Shown: positions 16,165 through 25,800 of the stretch, in pieces
Layout: each line of letters begins with the position of its first letter
How positions within the stretch are numbered: the stretch's first letter is position 1
Origin: Shewanella abyssi
GTDB lineage: Bacteria; Pseudomonadota; Gammaproteobacteria; Enterobacterales; Shewanellaceae
Reading direction: 5' to 3'
DNA length: 47,171 nucleotides
Assembly (NCBI RefSeq): GCF_023284025.1
Contig: NZ_JAKIKR010000041.1
Coordinates: 1 to 47,171, forward strand
Translations under genes and position numbers: made by a program
The notes under the pieces: model-generated
The model's database searches: none
What the model was told of the DNA's origin: nothing
What the model saw: the letters and a program-made list of their open reading frames with translations, nothing else

Positions 16165-17538
16165 ATGGCAAAGAATAAAACAGCTTACGTATGTAATGAA
16201 TGTGGTCAAGACTTTCCTCGCTGGCAGGGCCAGTGTAGCGCTTGCAAAGAATGGAATACCATTAGCGAACTCAAGATCTCTATCGCAAAACTCACCACGG
16301 CGACCCGTTCTGGTTACGCAGGCTCTGTGGGCGGCGGCTCCAGAAAACTCTCCGAGATAGAAGAGGTCGATGCGGAAAAGAGATTGACCGGCATTGGTGA
16401 GCTGGACCGCGTATTGTGCGGCGGCCTAACAACAGGTTCGGTCAACATTATCTCTGGCGATCCCGGGGCGGGTAAAACCACGCTGTTATCTGATTTAGTG
16501 TCGCGCATGTCGCAATTAATGCCATCGCTTTATTGTACCGCTGAAGAGTCGCTGTCACAGTTTAAGAATCGGGTAAACCGCTTAAAGCTCAATTTCAATG
16601 AAGATAACCTTTACCTTATGGCTGAAACCAGTGTTGAAGCGATCATTGCTGAGCTAGAAGCTAAGCAGGTGAAGTTTGCGGTGATTGACTCGATTCAAGC
16701 TGTCGTCACTGAAATGGCTAACGGTAGTCCTGGTTCACCTTCACAAGTGAAGGGCAGTGCACAAGCACTGACGCAGTATTGTAAGCAAAACAATGTCACC
16801 ATGTTTTTGGTCGCTCACGTTAATAAAAACAATGAAACGGCAGGGCCACAAACGCTTATTCACATAGTGGACTGTTTAACTCATATTGAGTGTAACGACG
16901 GCCAAATTCGTACGCTTAGAGCCAATAAAAACCGTTTTGGTGATGTCGATACCGTGGGTATATTTCGCATGACTGAGCGAGGTATGTTAAGTGTTGATAA
17001 TCCAAGTGAAATATTCCTTTCCGGCTCGAGTACCGATTCTGCTGGCGCCGCGATTACCTGTATTCGAAAGGGCAATCGCAATCTGTTGCTTGAGATCCAA
17101 TGTTTAACCACTGAAACCGAGGGCGAGTTTCCCCAGCGAGTTTGCGTGGGGCTCAATATGAATCGGATTAAGATGTTAACCGGGATTTTGCGTAAGCACA
17201 CTAAAACCAAGATTTTTCACGATACCTACTTTAACTTGGTGGGTGGCTTAAAAATAGATGAGTCAGAAACCTGCATCGATCTAGCGCTAGTGGCGGCTTT
17301 ACTGAGTAGTTTAAACGATTTTATTGTGCCGAGAACGACCTGTATCATGGGCGAACTCAGTCTTAATGGTGACGTTCGGCCCATAGACAGTGGCGTACCG
17401 AGAGTTAAAGAGGCGGTGCAGCATGGCTTTACCGAAATTTACATCCCCTTTAGAAACTACCATAAATCAATGGAAGGATTAGGGGCGACGATTCATTCTG
17501 TTAAAACCATTCATGAGCTCATCGAGCTCATCAACTAG
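16165..17538 (+). CDS. radA: RadA-family DNA repair/recombination ATPase (divergent)
   Basis: A 457-residue RadA/Sms protein, the branch-migration ATPase that acts with RecA. The order is a four-Cys zinc finger (YVCNECG, then CSACKEWNTI; residues 9-32), a RecA-like ATPase with Walker A GDPGAGKTT and Walker B VIDSIQ, the RadA-specific KNRFG motif, and a Lon-like C-terminal domain (NLVGGLKI, then GELSLNGDVRPI). The zinc finger is very close to other gammaproteobacterial RadA, but the ATPase and Lon-like parts differ at many positions I remember as invariant, such as AHVNKN for GHVTK. All catalytic motifs are kept. It is either a fast-evolving ortholog or a paralog. Confidence 0.87.
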   Translation: MAKNKTAYVCNECGQDFPRWQGQCSACKEWNTISELKISIAKLTTATRSGYAGSVGGGSRKLSEIEEVDAEKRLTGIGELDRVLCGGLTTGSVNIISGDPGAGKTTLLSDLVSRMSQLMPSLYCTAEESLSQFKNRVNRLKLNFNEDNLYLMAETSVEAIIAELEAKQVKFAVIDSIQAVVTEMANGSPGSPSQVKGSAQALTQYCKQNNVTMFLVAHVNKNNETAGPQTLIHIVDCLTHIECNDGQIRTLRANKNRFGDVDTVGIFRMTERGMLSVDNPSEIFLSGSSTDSAGAAITCIRKGNRNLLLEIQCLTTETEGEFPQRVCVGLNMNRIKMLTGILRKHTKTKIFHDTYFNLVGGLKIDESETCIDLALVAALLSSLNDFIVPRTTCIMGELSLNGDVRPIDSGVPRVKEAVQHGFTEIYIPFRNYHKSMEGLGATIHSVKTIHELIELIN

Positions 17539-17595
17539 CGATGCGTGATGCAATTATGAGACGTGCATTTTAGGGAAGTGCCAGCTGAAACGTGG

Positions 17596-17967
17596 TTACT
17601 TTCCTTGGTTGTGCATGTCAATAAATAGCGCCAGCTCCCGATCAAGTAAAGTCGGATCACCGACATTGAGTTCTATCAAGCGTCTTAAATGGCTAATACT
17701 TTCAACATCAATATGGCTGCAAGCTAAACCCAGTAAGTTGTCTTGTTGATGAACAAGCTGAGTATCCATATGCAGCTGAATATCGCTGTCAGCAATAGAG
17801 AAACTAAGATGGATTTGTTGGCAGCTCGGTGCAAACTGCTTTGGTCGTTCAATGAGGGCACCATTGAGACTGATATCTAGTAGTGTTGTTTGCCAGATTT
17901 TATCTTGGCATCGTATCAGTGCTTTATTTGCAAATAAAACCCGTGAAAATTGTCGTCTTTCATCCAT
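17596..17967 (-). CDS. Small single-domain PilZ protein
   Basis: A 123-residue protein made almost entirely of one PilZ domain, probably a c-di-GMP adaptor. The N-terminus MDERRQFSRV contains the R-rich binding motif, and DISLNGALI supplies the (D/N)xSxxG motif. The start at 17967 is preferred over one 12 codons upstream because GGGAG lies just before it and MDERRQFSR is the usual N-terminus of such proteins. It is convergent with radA and has no close partner on its own strand. Confidence 0.85.
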   Translation of the reverse strand: MDERRQFSRVLFANKALIRCQDKIWQTTLLDISLNGALIERPKQFAPSCQQIHLSFSIADSDIQLHMDTQLVHQQDNLLGLACSHIDVESISHLRRLIELNVGDPTLLDRELALFIDMHNQGK

Positions 17968-18125
17968 AGTGACTCCCTTGCTGAAAATGCCTTGTCGTAT
18001 CACTTAAGCATCGCTTTAGATTGTTTCTAAAATGGCTACTTAAATAATAGTTTAACTCAAGATTAGCGTAAAAAAGGACTTTTTTTTAGACTCAACTTAA
18101 CCATAAAACGTCAGTTTAATGCTCG

Positions 18126-18671
18126 TTAAGTGGTGCGCTCTAATGGGTAAGATTGCTGCTTTAGCGCAGGCAGCCCTTTTAAAATAATGGCTATAGTGAC
18201 GAGTTGATAAGCGATGCCGGACCAAGAGAGCAGGTGTATCGATAGCGTGAGGTTCAACAAGTTACTCAGCAACATGGCATAACGTAGCCGGGTTGAACTG
18301 CAATAAAACAGCGCATAGCTCATTAAGACTGCTGCAGCTACAGCAGCCCATTCAGACCCATGCTCAGCCCAAATAAGCCCTTGTGTCACAGCTAGTGCAG
18401 AGAATACGAAAGGCAATAGTGTAATGCGCCAGCCACAACGGGCTTTTTCGCTACGGCAAGTTGCAAAGCGGCCAATATTAAGCAGCTGAGTCATCATCCC
18501 TAAAGTGCTGCCTAGCAAACCTAAGTGCACAGCGGTTATGCTGGATGCTAGCAGGTTACCTGAAAATAGTTTTTGGTCGCTTAATTGGGCATTTGCCCAC
18601 CAACCAATGGCCATCGACACAAAGCCTAATGCCTGAACCCAAAGTAAAGCTTGATGTGATAACTCGAACAC
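18126..18671 (-). CDS. YgjV-family inner-membrane protein
   Basis: A 181-residue hydrophobic protein with about five or six membrane helices, resembling the YgjV (Imp-YgjV) family of unknown function. It begins MFELSHQALLWVQALGF with a following IGWWANAQ segment typical of the family. It is a single gene, with a gene-free stretch upstream. A CRP-like site is found 117 bp before its start. Confidence 0.7.
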   Translation of the reverse strand: MFELSHQALLWVQALGFVSMAIGWWANAQLSDQKLFSGNLLASSITAVHLGLLGSTLGMMTQLLNIGRFATCRSEKARCGWRITLLPFVFSALAVTQGLIWAEHGSEWAAVAAAVLMSYALFYCSSTRLRYAMLLSNLLNLTLSIHLLSWSGIAYQLVTIAIILKGLPALKQQSYPLERTT

Positions 18672-18914
18672 TGAACGACCAACAATAACAACAATATTAA
18701 ACCGGCAGCTATTGTCGTTTTTTTAGCCGTTCACATTGTGACCTAATCGTCACTTTAGGGTTTGCTTTATCATGCTTCGCTTTAGTTTGTGATCTGGATC
18801 ATGCTTTATGGTCCTTAGAACCCAGTCCCCAGGTTAACGTACCATGCAAGGTCTTCAGGACCTTTGCCAACAGAAGGTTCGGTTATTTGCTCCCTCATTA
18901 ACGAATTATGGGTA
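18672..18914. other. Gene-free stretch upstream of ygjV-like gene
   Basis: No credible coding region. It holds a short palindrome TCACATTGTGA (18731-18741) and the CRP-like site at 18788-18803. The right end joins the inverted-repeat element that starts at 18915. Confidence 0.6.
18788..18803. promoter_or_regulatory. CRP-like site
   Basis: TGTGA-TCTGGA-TCATG matches 8 of 10 half-site bases of the CRP consensus, and the centre is also close to the well-known TGTGATCTAGATCACA form. It would most plausibly act on the minus-strand ygjV-like gene. Confidence 0.45.
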
Positions 18915-19180
18915 TATACCCAAACCACCTGAAGATGCTCGTTTCAGAGCTCCCGTAGGATAGCTGAACAAGGCAGTGATTGAATCAATGGTTATTCCCT
19001 TGTTGATATCGCTAACGTAGTGCAAATATTCTACGGGAACTCCCGCAGGGCAAGGCGAGAAGCAACATTTTTCAGTGTTATGAAATATTGAATTCGAATA
19101 ACGAGTACTGCAATTTCATGCCTTGAACTCTGTCACTTCTCGACATGCTGAATCCTGCATCTTGAAGTGGTTTGGGTATA
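18915..19180. mobile_element. MITE-like element with 24-bp terminal inverted repeats
   Basis: The left end (18915-18938, beginning TATACCCAAACCAC) and the right end (19157-19180, ending GTGGTTTGGGTATA) are inverted copies matching at 22 of 24 positions. The 266-bp interior has no ORF but more inverted repeats: GAGCTCCCGTAG (18947-18958) against CTACGGGAACTC, ACAAGG against CCTTGT, and CGAGAAG against CTTCTCG. Size, termini and lack of coding content fit a non-autonomous mobile or REP-like intergenic repeat. I believe similar elements are multicopy in Shewanella genomes, but that is from memory. Any target duplication is ambiguous (possibly TA). Confidence 0.7.
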
Positions 19181-19304
19181 AGCACTGCGCGCTAGAATAT
19201 TCAAACAAGTTGTCTTCATTGAATAGCATCCTTGGGCTGGGGAGCGGTAAAACACTCGCGCTATTTTCTGTTAATATGCGCTGAATATAACGAATTTTAG
19301 GAAT

Positions 19305-20543
19305 ATGCTGGTGTCTTTTTCATCTTTATCATTAAGTGATGCGTTACAGAGCCTATTAAAGCAAAAGGGCTATGTGGAACCTACACCCATCCAAACCGCA
19401 GCTATCCCTGTCATTTTAAAGGGTAAAGATCTTATGGCCAGTGCCCAAACGGGTACCGGAAAAACCGCAGCATTCACCTTGCCTTTACTGCAAATGTTAG
19501 CCAGTAAACCGATTGATAAAGAAGCTCAGCGTATTCGCGCACTCATTTTAGTGCCGACGCGCGAACTCGCAGTGCAAGTGAATAAGAGTGTTACTGAGTA
19601 CGGGGTCAATACCTCGATAAAAAGCATGGTCATTTATGGTGGCGTTAGCATCGATGCGCAGGCTCAAACCTTAGCTGATGGCGTTGATATTGTGGTTGCC
19701 ACACCTGGAAGGTTGCTCGATCACCTTCGTCGTGGTTCGCTGTCATTAATGGCAATCGAAACACTGGTTTTTGATGAAGCCGATAGAATGCTCGATATGG
19801 GGTTTATGGATGAGATCAATGCCATTTTAAAGCAGCTACCAAAGCAGCGACAAACCTTACTCTTTTCAGCCACCTTGTCAGAGGCGGTATTTACCTTAAG
19901 TAAAAAACTGCTAAATCAACCGCTTCGAATCGAAGTTAACAAGGCCAATAGCACCGCCGATAGTGTCGAGGAGGTTGTTTATGCGGTCGACAGTGAGCGA
20001 AAGACGGAGCTCCTAAGCCACCTTATCAATAAATATGATTGGCAGCAGCTACTTATTTTTAGCCGAAAGAAGCAGACTGCAGATACCATTACCAATAAGT
20101 TGATTGCAGCTGGTGTTGAGGCCAAGGCATTTCACGGCGATTTGAGCCAAGGTGCTAGAGAGCAGGTGCTCAATGAGTTTAAAAAGGGCACCGTTAAGGC
20201 GCTAGTGGCGACAGATGTGGCCGCAAGAGGGCTCGATATTGTCGAACTCAATTACGTGGTTAATTACGAAATTCCTTTTATTGCTGAAGACTACATTCAC
20301 CGCATTGGCCGAACGGGGCGGGCGGGAAAAACCGGTAAAGCCATTACCTTATACAGTGAGGATGATGCGTTGTTACTCGAAGAGCTCGAATCACTATTAG
20401 ATAAACGTCTACCGCAACAATGGTTAGCGGGTTTTGAACCCGATCTTACTAAAGTCGAACCCGTGAGCCGTAAAAACAGTAAGTCAGCACAAAGACAGCG
20501 CGCCAAGAAAAGAGCGTTAGCTGGGAGCAAGCGCAAACGTTAA
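19305..20543 (+). CDS. DEAD-box RNA helicase, RhlE type
   Basis: A 412-residue ATP-dependent RNA helicase. All core motifs are in order: Q motif (PTPIQTAAIP), I (AQTGTGKTA), Ia (PTRELA), Ib (TPGRL), II (DEAD), III (SAT), V (TDVAARGLDI) and VI (HRIGRTGRAG). A short Lys/Arg-rich tail (ending AGSKRKR) would bind RNA. The ATG follows TAGGA. It lies just right of the MITE-like element, so part of its upstream region may derive from that element. A second RhlE-type gene lies at 45494. Confidence 0.93.
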   Translation: MLVSFSSLSLSDALQSLLKQKGYVEPTPIQTAAIPVILKGKDLMASAQTGTGKTAAFTLPLLQMLASKPIDKEAQRIRALILVPTRELAVQVNKSVTEYGVNTSIKSMVIYGGVSIDAQAQTLADGVDIVVATPGRLLDHLRRGSLSLMAIETLVFDEADRMLDMGFMDEINAILKQLPKQRQTLLFSATLSEAVFTLSKKLLNQPLRIEVNKANSTADSVEEVVYAVDSERKTELLSHLINKYDWQQLLIFSRKKQTADTITNKLIAAGVEAKAFHGDLSQGAREQVLNEFKKGTVKALVATDVAARGLDIVELNYVVNYEIPFIAEDYIHRIGRTGRAGKTGKAITLYSEDDALLLEELESLLDKRLPQQWLAGFEPDLTKVEPVSRKNSKSAQRQRAKKRALAGSKRKR

Positions 20544-20642
20544 TGTTTCATGTTTTGCTAAGGTGTACAGCGCTTGCGCCCGCTGTTGATTTCATAAAGA
20601 GTCAGCTCCTCAGCGCCCCGGTGAAATGTATGAAAAACGAAT

Positions 20643-21344
20643 TTACTCAGACCAATACCAACTGGTCACGTTATAGCGATATTCGTCGCTATATTCAGCA
20701 TTGAGCTTTTCCACCCAATGTTCAGAGCCCTCTGAGGAGGGGTCAAACAAAATACAGCGGTTATATAAAGGGGCAATACAAATAGGCTCATTGTCCTTGC
20801 CTATAAAAGTGAGTTCACCGCCAGCATTGTCGTGCCACTCTTTATTTAAATACACTAGCATACAGATCTCTCTTCCAGGAGAGTCATCGGCGTGTAGTTC
20901 AACAAAGTCGGCAGCGCCTAAGCGAAAATAGTTGGTGTTGATTAACGGGTTAGCCACATTCATATCGGTGATTTGCACCTTAAAAATAGCGGACAACAGC
21001 GACATGAACTCGTCTCCACGCAAAAATGACAAAAAGTCTTGCGCTATATTGGACGCGCTGCTGTTGGAGTTAGCCGCTCTACGTTGCCAAACATCTCGCC
21101 GTACAAAGTGTTGATCTGTGCTGGTATTTTCCCATTGGGCGTTATCGACATATAAAGCAGAATAAGTATGTTTTTGAGTTTGCCAGCCGTGCGGTTGCTG
21201 CAACACCTTCAATACCTCATCGAGTCTGTCTTGATTAAATAAGTTATCAATCACGATATGATTGGGGCAAGAGTTCAATAAAGACTCTCGATAAGCACAT
21301 ATCCTAGCATCGCTTAGCTGTTCATCATTCAACCACATTAACAC
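20643..21344 (-). CDS. 2-oxoglutarate/Fe(II)-dependent oxygenase family protein
   Basis: A 233-residue protein whose C-terminal half is a 2OG-Fe(II) oxygenase (prolyl-4-hydroxylase-like) double-stranded helix. The iron triad is visible: H and D in ELHADD (about residues 156-158) and a distal His in GSEHWVEKL. The 2OG-binding Arg is likely in RYNVTSWYW near the C-terminus. The NKEWHDNAGGELTF segment is typical of this family. The substrate is unknown. The N-terminal half (about 1-110) is not recognised. It is a single gene, convergent with the helicase. Confidence 0.8.
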   Translation of the reverse strand: MLMWLNDEQLSDARICAYRESLLNSCPNHIVIDNLFNQDRLDEVLKVLQQPHGWQTQKHTYSALYVDNAQWENTSTDQHFVRRDVWQRRAANSNSSASNIAQDFLSFLRGDEFMSLLSAIFKVQITDMNVANPLINTNYFRLGAADFVELHADDSPGREICMLVYLNKEWHDNAGGELTFIGKDNEPICIAPLYNRCILFDPSSEGSEHWVEKLNAEYSDEYRYNVTSWYWSE

Positions 21345-21654
21345 TACCTACTTGTATCTTTAGATCATCAGCTAAAGATATTGATAATACAGGGCTGCAT
21401 AATAACGCCACTCACTGGTTCTTTAAAATCATTAAAAGTAAATTAAACAGTAAATGGCTTACCTATAAGTTTGAGCCATAGGTTTATGTGTCTACAAATT
21501 TTAATTGCGTTAACTATTGCTGTTGCCTATACATAGAACCTACACTGTGGTTACATCTTTATTACAATGATAATTGGTGCAAATTCAATTACATCTAATT
21601 GATTTTTAAAGTGCCATTTAGCGAACCGTGAATAACACATTTCGGGACGAACCT
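21345..21654. other. Intergenic region between oxygenase gene and RND operon
   Basis: About 310 bp, AT-rich, with no credible gene. It must hold both divergent promoters. Overlapping short inverted repeats are seen near 21454-21487 (ATGGCT with AGCCAT, ACCTAT with ATAGGT), and a clearer dyad at 21585-21602. Confidence 0.6.
21585..21602. promoter_or_regulatory. Candidate operator of the RND operon
   Basis: TCAATT-ACATCT-AATTGA is a perfect 6-bp-arm dyad about 50 bp upstream of the adaptor start. It also fits the loose T-N11-A pattern of LysR-type sites. No regulator gene is adjacent. Confidence 0.4.
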
Positions 21655-22881
21655 ATGCCAAATTATCTCAACTGCACAGCATTCAAATTAGCACTGTTTT
21701 TTTCATCTGTGGCAATGATTGCTGGGTGCGAAAAAGAGCCAGTTAAAATCACCCCTAAATTAGTCGTTGTTGAGAAAGTGTCTACTACAACAGTGCCGCT
21801 CTATGGCAATTATGTGGGTGTCACCAAAGCATCATTGGATGTTGAGGTGAGAGCGAGGGTAGATGGGTTTGTTGAAAACAAAAGTTTTATTGAAGGCAGT
21901 GCCGTTAAAGAGGGGGCGCTGCTTTATCGCATCGATAATCGTCCCTATGTTGCAGTGGTTAATCGCTTAAGTGCCAACGTTGAATCTCAACAATCAGCAC
22001 TTGAAAAGGCACAGCGTGATGTCAAACGTTTAAAGCCGTTGTATGAGCAAGATGCAGCCAGTCAGTTAGATTTTGATAATGCCCTTTCAGTTCAGTCCCA
22101 AGCAAAATCCAGTGTCGCGGCAAGTAAAGCGGAGCTTGAAGAGGCAAAACTTGAGCTCAGTTATACCGAGATTAAGTCACCCATTAGTGGGTTGGTGAGC
22201 CGCTCTGAAGTTGATATCGGTGCGTTAGTCGGTAGTAGTGGTCAATCGTTATTAACGCGGGTGAAGCGGGTCGACCCTATTTATGTCACCTTCAATATGT
22301 CAGCGCTAGATTACCTTAATGCGCGTCGCCGCATGACCAGCTATAAAGAACAACAAGCCGCTGAATCAGAAGGTAAAGCGGTTGAAGGATTCGTAACGAT
22401 TACCTTGCCAGATAACAGCGAGTACCGCTATTTGGGGGATGTCGGTTTTACTGATCCCTCTGTGAATCCTGAAACCGGTACTTTTCAGGTAAGAGCCGAG
22501 CTACCCAACCCCGATAAAGAGTTACTGCCGGGCCAATATACCAATGTCAGAATTAAGCTCAGCGAAGTGAGCGATGCCATCGTTATTCCACACAAAGCCA
22601 CTCAGGTTGAGCAGGGGGGCGTCTATGTGATGGTTGTGCTGCCCAACAATAAGGTTGAACGGCGCTTTATTGTGATAAAGCATCAAGGTGAAATGGGAGT
22701 GGTAGTGCAAAGTGGTCTAAAAGCGGGGGAACTGGTGATTGTTGAAGGCATGCACCGTGTCCGTCATGGACAACTTGCTGAGCCATTAACTGCCGAGCAG
22801 TATCATCAAAAAGAGGATGTTAAACAGAAAGAGCAAGCATTGAAGCAACAAGAGCTTGAGCAGGAACAGGGGGATAACTAA
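21655..22881 (+). CDS. RND efflux periplasmic adaptor (membrane fusion lipoprotein)
   Basis: A 408-residue adaptor linking the RND pump to the outer-membrane channel. The ATG at 21655 gives a clean lipoprotein signal with lipobox MIAGC (Cys at residue 25); a GTG nine codons earlier is possible but would lengthen the signal. Typical parts are present: the first lipoyl/barrel strand (VEVRARVDGFVENKSF), a coiled-coil hairpin (about 95-150), and the second lipoyl half (LSYTEIKSPISGLVSRSEV). The tail is unusually Gln/Glu/Lys-rich (about 375-408). Its stop overlaps the pump start by 1 bp (TAATG). Confidence 0.93.
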   Translation: MPNYLNCTAFKLALFFSSVAMIAGCEKEPVKITPKLVVVEKVSTTTVPLYGNYVGVTKASLDVEVRARVDGFVENKSFIEGSAVKEGALLYRIDNRPYVAVVNRLSANVESQQSALEKAQRDVKRLKPLYEQDAASQLDFDNALSVQSQAKSSVAASKAELEEAKLELSYTEIKSPISGLVSRSEVDIGALVGSSGQSLLTRVKRVDPIYVTFNMSALDYLNARRRMTSYKEQQAAESEGKAVEGFVTITLPDNSEYRYLGDVGFTDPSVNPETGTFQVRAELPNPDKELLPGQYTNVRIKLSEVSDAIVIPHKATQVEQGGVYVMVVLPNNKVERRFIVIKHQGEMGVVVQSGLKAGELVIVEGMHRVRHGQLAEPLTAEQYHQKEDVKQKEQALKQQELEQEQGDN

Positions 22882-25800
22882 TGGCACAGTATTTTGTTAA
22901 TCGCCCGGTTTTTGCCAGTGTCATCTCTATTGTGATTGTGTTGCTGGGCTTAATCGCGATGTTTCAATTACCCATTGACCAGTACCCTTACATTACGCCG
23001 CCCCAGGTAAAAATATCCGCATCCTACCCAGGTGCAACATCAACTACAGCAGCAGAGTCAGTGGCCACGCCGTTAGAGCAAGAGCTTAATGGTTTGCCAA
23101 ATATGATCTATATGAGCTCCAAGAGCACCAACTCTGGCAGCTCCAATGTCACTATTACCTTCGATGTTGGCACCAATCCAGATCTTGCCGCTGTCGACGC
23201 GCAAAACTCGACTCAACAAGCGACGGGTAGCTTACCAATTGATGTGCAAACCGAAGGGGTGTCGGTTTCCAAAGAGGCCTCTGTTGAGCTACTCAAATTA
23301 GCATTAACCTCTGAAGATGAACGATATGATGAAATCTATCTCAGTAACTATGCCACCATTAATATCCAGTCAGCGTTAAAACGGATCCCGGGTGTGGGCC
23401 GAGTCAGAAATACCGGTTCCCGCAGTTACTCCATGAGAGTGTGGTTAAACCCCGACACGATGGCGGGTTATGGGCTAACAACATCTGATGTTATTGATGC
23501 GATTAAAGCGCAAAACAAAGAGTCACCAGCGGGCAGTATTGGCTCACAACCCAATGCAGACACCTTGAGTATGACGCTGCCGATCACCGCTGCGGGTCGA
23601 ATGAGCAGTGTGCCGCAGTTTAATGAGATTATTGTCCGTGCCAGTGTCGATGGTGCGATTATACGTTTGCGTGACATTGCCGACATTGAACTCGGTTCAT
23701 CGTCTTATACGCTGCAGTCTCAACTCAATGGTAACAATGCCACCATCTTGCAGGTGTACTTATTGCCCGGTGCTAATGCGCTAGAGGTAACCCAAAAAGT
23801 CAAAAGTGAGATGGCGAAACTGGCACAGAAATTCCCTCAAGGGATGAATTGGGAAGTGTTCTTCGACGCCTCTGTGTTTATCCAGAACTCCATTGATGAG
23901 GTAGTCAAAACCCTAGTTGAAGCGCTGGTATTGGTTATCGTCGTGGTGTTTTTGTTTCTGCAAAATATTCGCGCCACACTTATTCCAGCCATTGCTGTAC
24001 CAGTTTCTTTAATCGGTACCTTAGCTGCGATGCTGGCCTTTGGTTTTACCATCAATACCGTCAGTCTGTTAGCCCTGGTGCTGGCAATCGGTATTGTGGT
24101 CGATGATGCCATTGTGGTGGTGGAGAATGTTGAACGTCTAATGCACGAAAAGGGGCTTAGTTCAACTGAGGCAACCAAGGTCGCAATGAAAGAACTCTCT
24201 GGTGCACTTATCGCCACCAGCCTAGTACTTGCCGCAGTGTTTGTACCTGTGTCTTTCTTGTCGGGGATCACAGGTATTATGTATCGTGAATTTGCCGTAG
24301 CGATTACCGTAGCGGTACTTATTTCTACTGTGGTCGCGCTGACACTTTCGCCGGCGCTTTGTGCATTATTGCTCAAGCCGGGCGATAAGGCGACCTCTGG
24401 CTTTTTCAAATGGATGAATGATCGTTTAGACACTGCAACCACTAAGTATGTCGGATTGGTGGTGTTGACAAACAAGCACGCCAAACGCAGTTATCTGTTG
24501 TTTGCATTGATGGTAGGCGGCGTGTATTTAATAATGAGTTCGCTGCCGTCGAGCTTTATGCCTGATGAAGATCAGGGGCGATTCTTTATTGATGTGTCAC
24601 TGCCTAACGGGGCAACGGTTAATCGTACTCAAGCTGTACTTAAGAAGGCTGAAGCTTTAGTACTTGCCCACCCAGCGATAGCTTACTCGTTCACCTTGGC
24701 GGGTGAAAACAGACGCTCAGGTTCGAATCAAGCCAACGGTCAGTTTGAGATTATTCTCAAGCCTTGGTCTAAACGCGTCGACAGTGATGCAACCGTGCAG
24801 CAGGTGATGAACGATATTAAGCAACAGCTGCATGATGTGCTCGAGGCTGAATTCAAAATTTATTTACCTTCAGCTGTCCCCGGTCTAGGTAATGGTTCCG
24901 GTGTTGAAATGGAGCTACAAGATACCTCAGGCAGTAACTTTAAAGGCTTAATGGAAACCGCAGATGAATTGGTTGAAGCCCTAAAGTTGCAACCTGAGAT
25001 CGCGACGGCTGGATTATCCCTGCAAACCGCGATTCCGCAGTTACACCTTAATGTTGATGAAGCCAAAGCCATGGCCATTGGGGTCAAGGTGTCAGACATT
25101 TATGGCACCATTAAAACGTTTACTGACTCATCGACAGTTAACGACTTCAATCTATTTGGTCGAGTGTATCGAGTGAAAGTACAAGCTGCAGAGGAGTATC
25201 GTCAATTTCCTGATCAAATCGAGGACTACCATGTTCGCTCCTCATCGGGCGCTATGGTGCCAATTGGTGTATTAGCTAACTATGATTATTCGGTTGGGCC
25301 TGCTGCGGTAACGCACTACAACATGTTTACCAGTGCTTCGATTAATGCCTCTCCTGCACAAGGTTACGCCTCTGGCGATGTTATCCGCGCTATTGAACGG
25401 GTGGCGACCCCCATGCTGCCTGACGAATTTAGTTACGAGTGGACTGGCATAACTTATCAAGAGGTGCAGTCCGCTAACCAAACTGCTATTGCGGTTACCT
25501 TAGCGATGGTATTTGTGTTTTTGTTTCTCGCAGCGCTTTATGAAAGTTGGACGTTGCCGATTGCGGTACTGCTCATCGCCCCCATTGCGATGCTAGGTGC
25601 ATCACTGGGTACCCTAGTGAGTGGTATGGAAAGTAATCTCTTTTTCCAGGTGGCGTTTATTGCGCTCATTGGGATGGCGGCAAAAAACTCGATATTGATT
25701 GTCGAGTTTGCCAATCAATTACATAAAGAGGGCAAGAGCCGACTAGATGCAGCCATTGAAGCGGCTAATATGCGCTTTAGACCGATTTTAATGACTTCGT

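Noticed and set aside
18915..19180. Autonomous insertion sequence
   Set aside because: The element has inverted ends but is only 266 bp and encodes no transposase.
23837..24484. A 215-codon antisense open frame inside the RND pump gene
   Set aside because: It lies wholly within a certain gene, is Ser/Thr/Ala-rich as shadow frames of such genes are, and has no family likeness.
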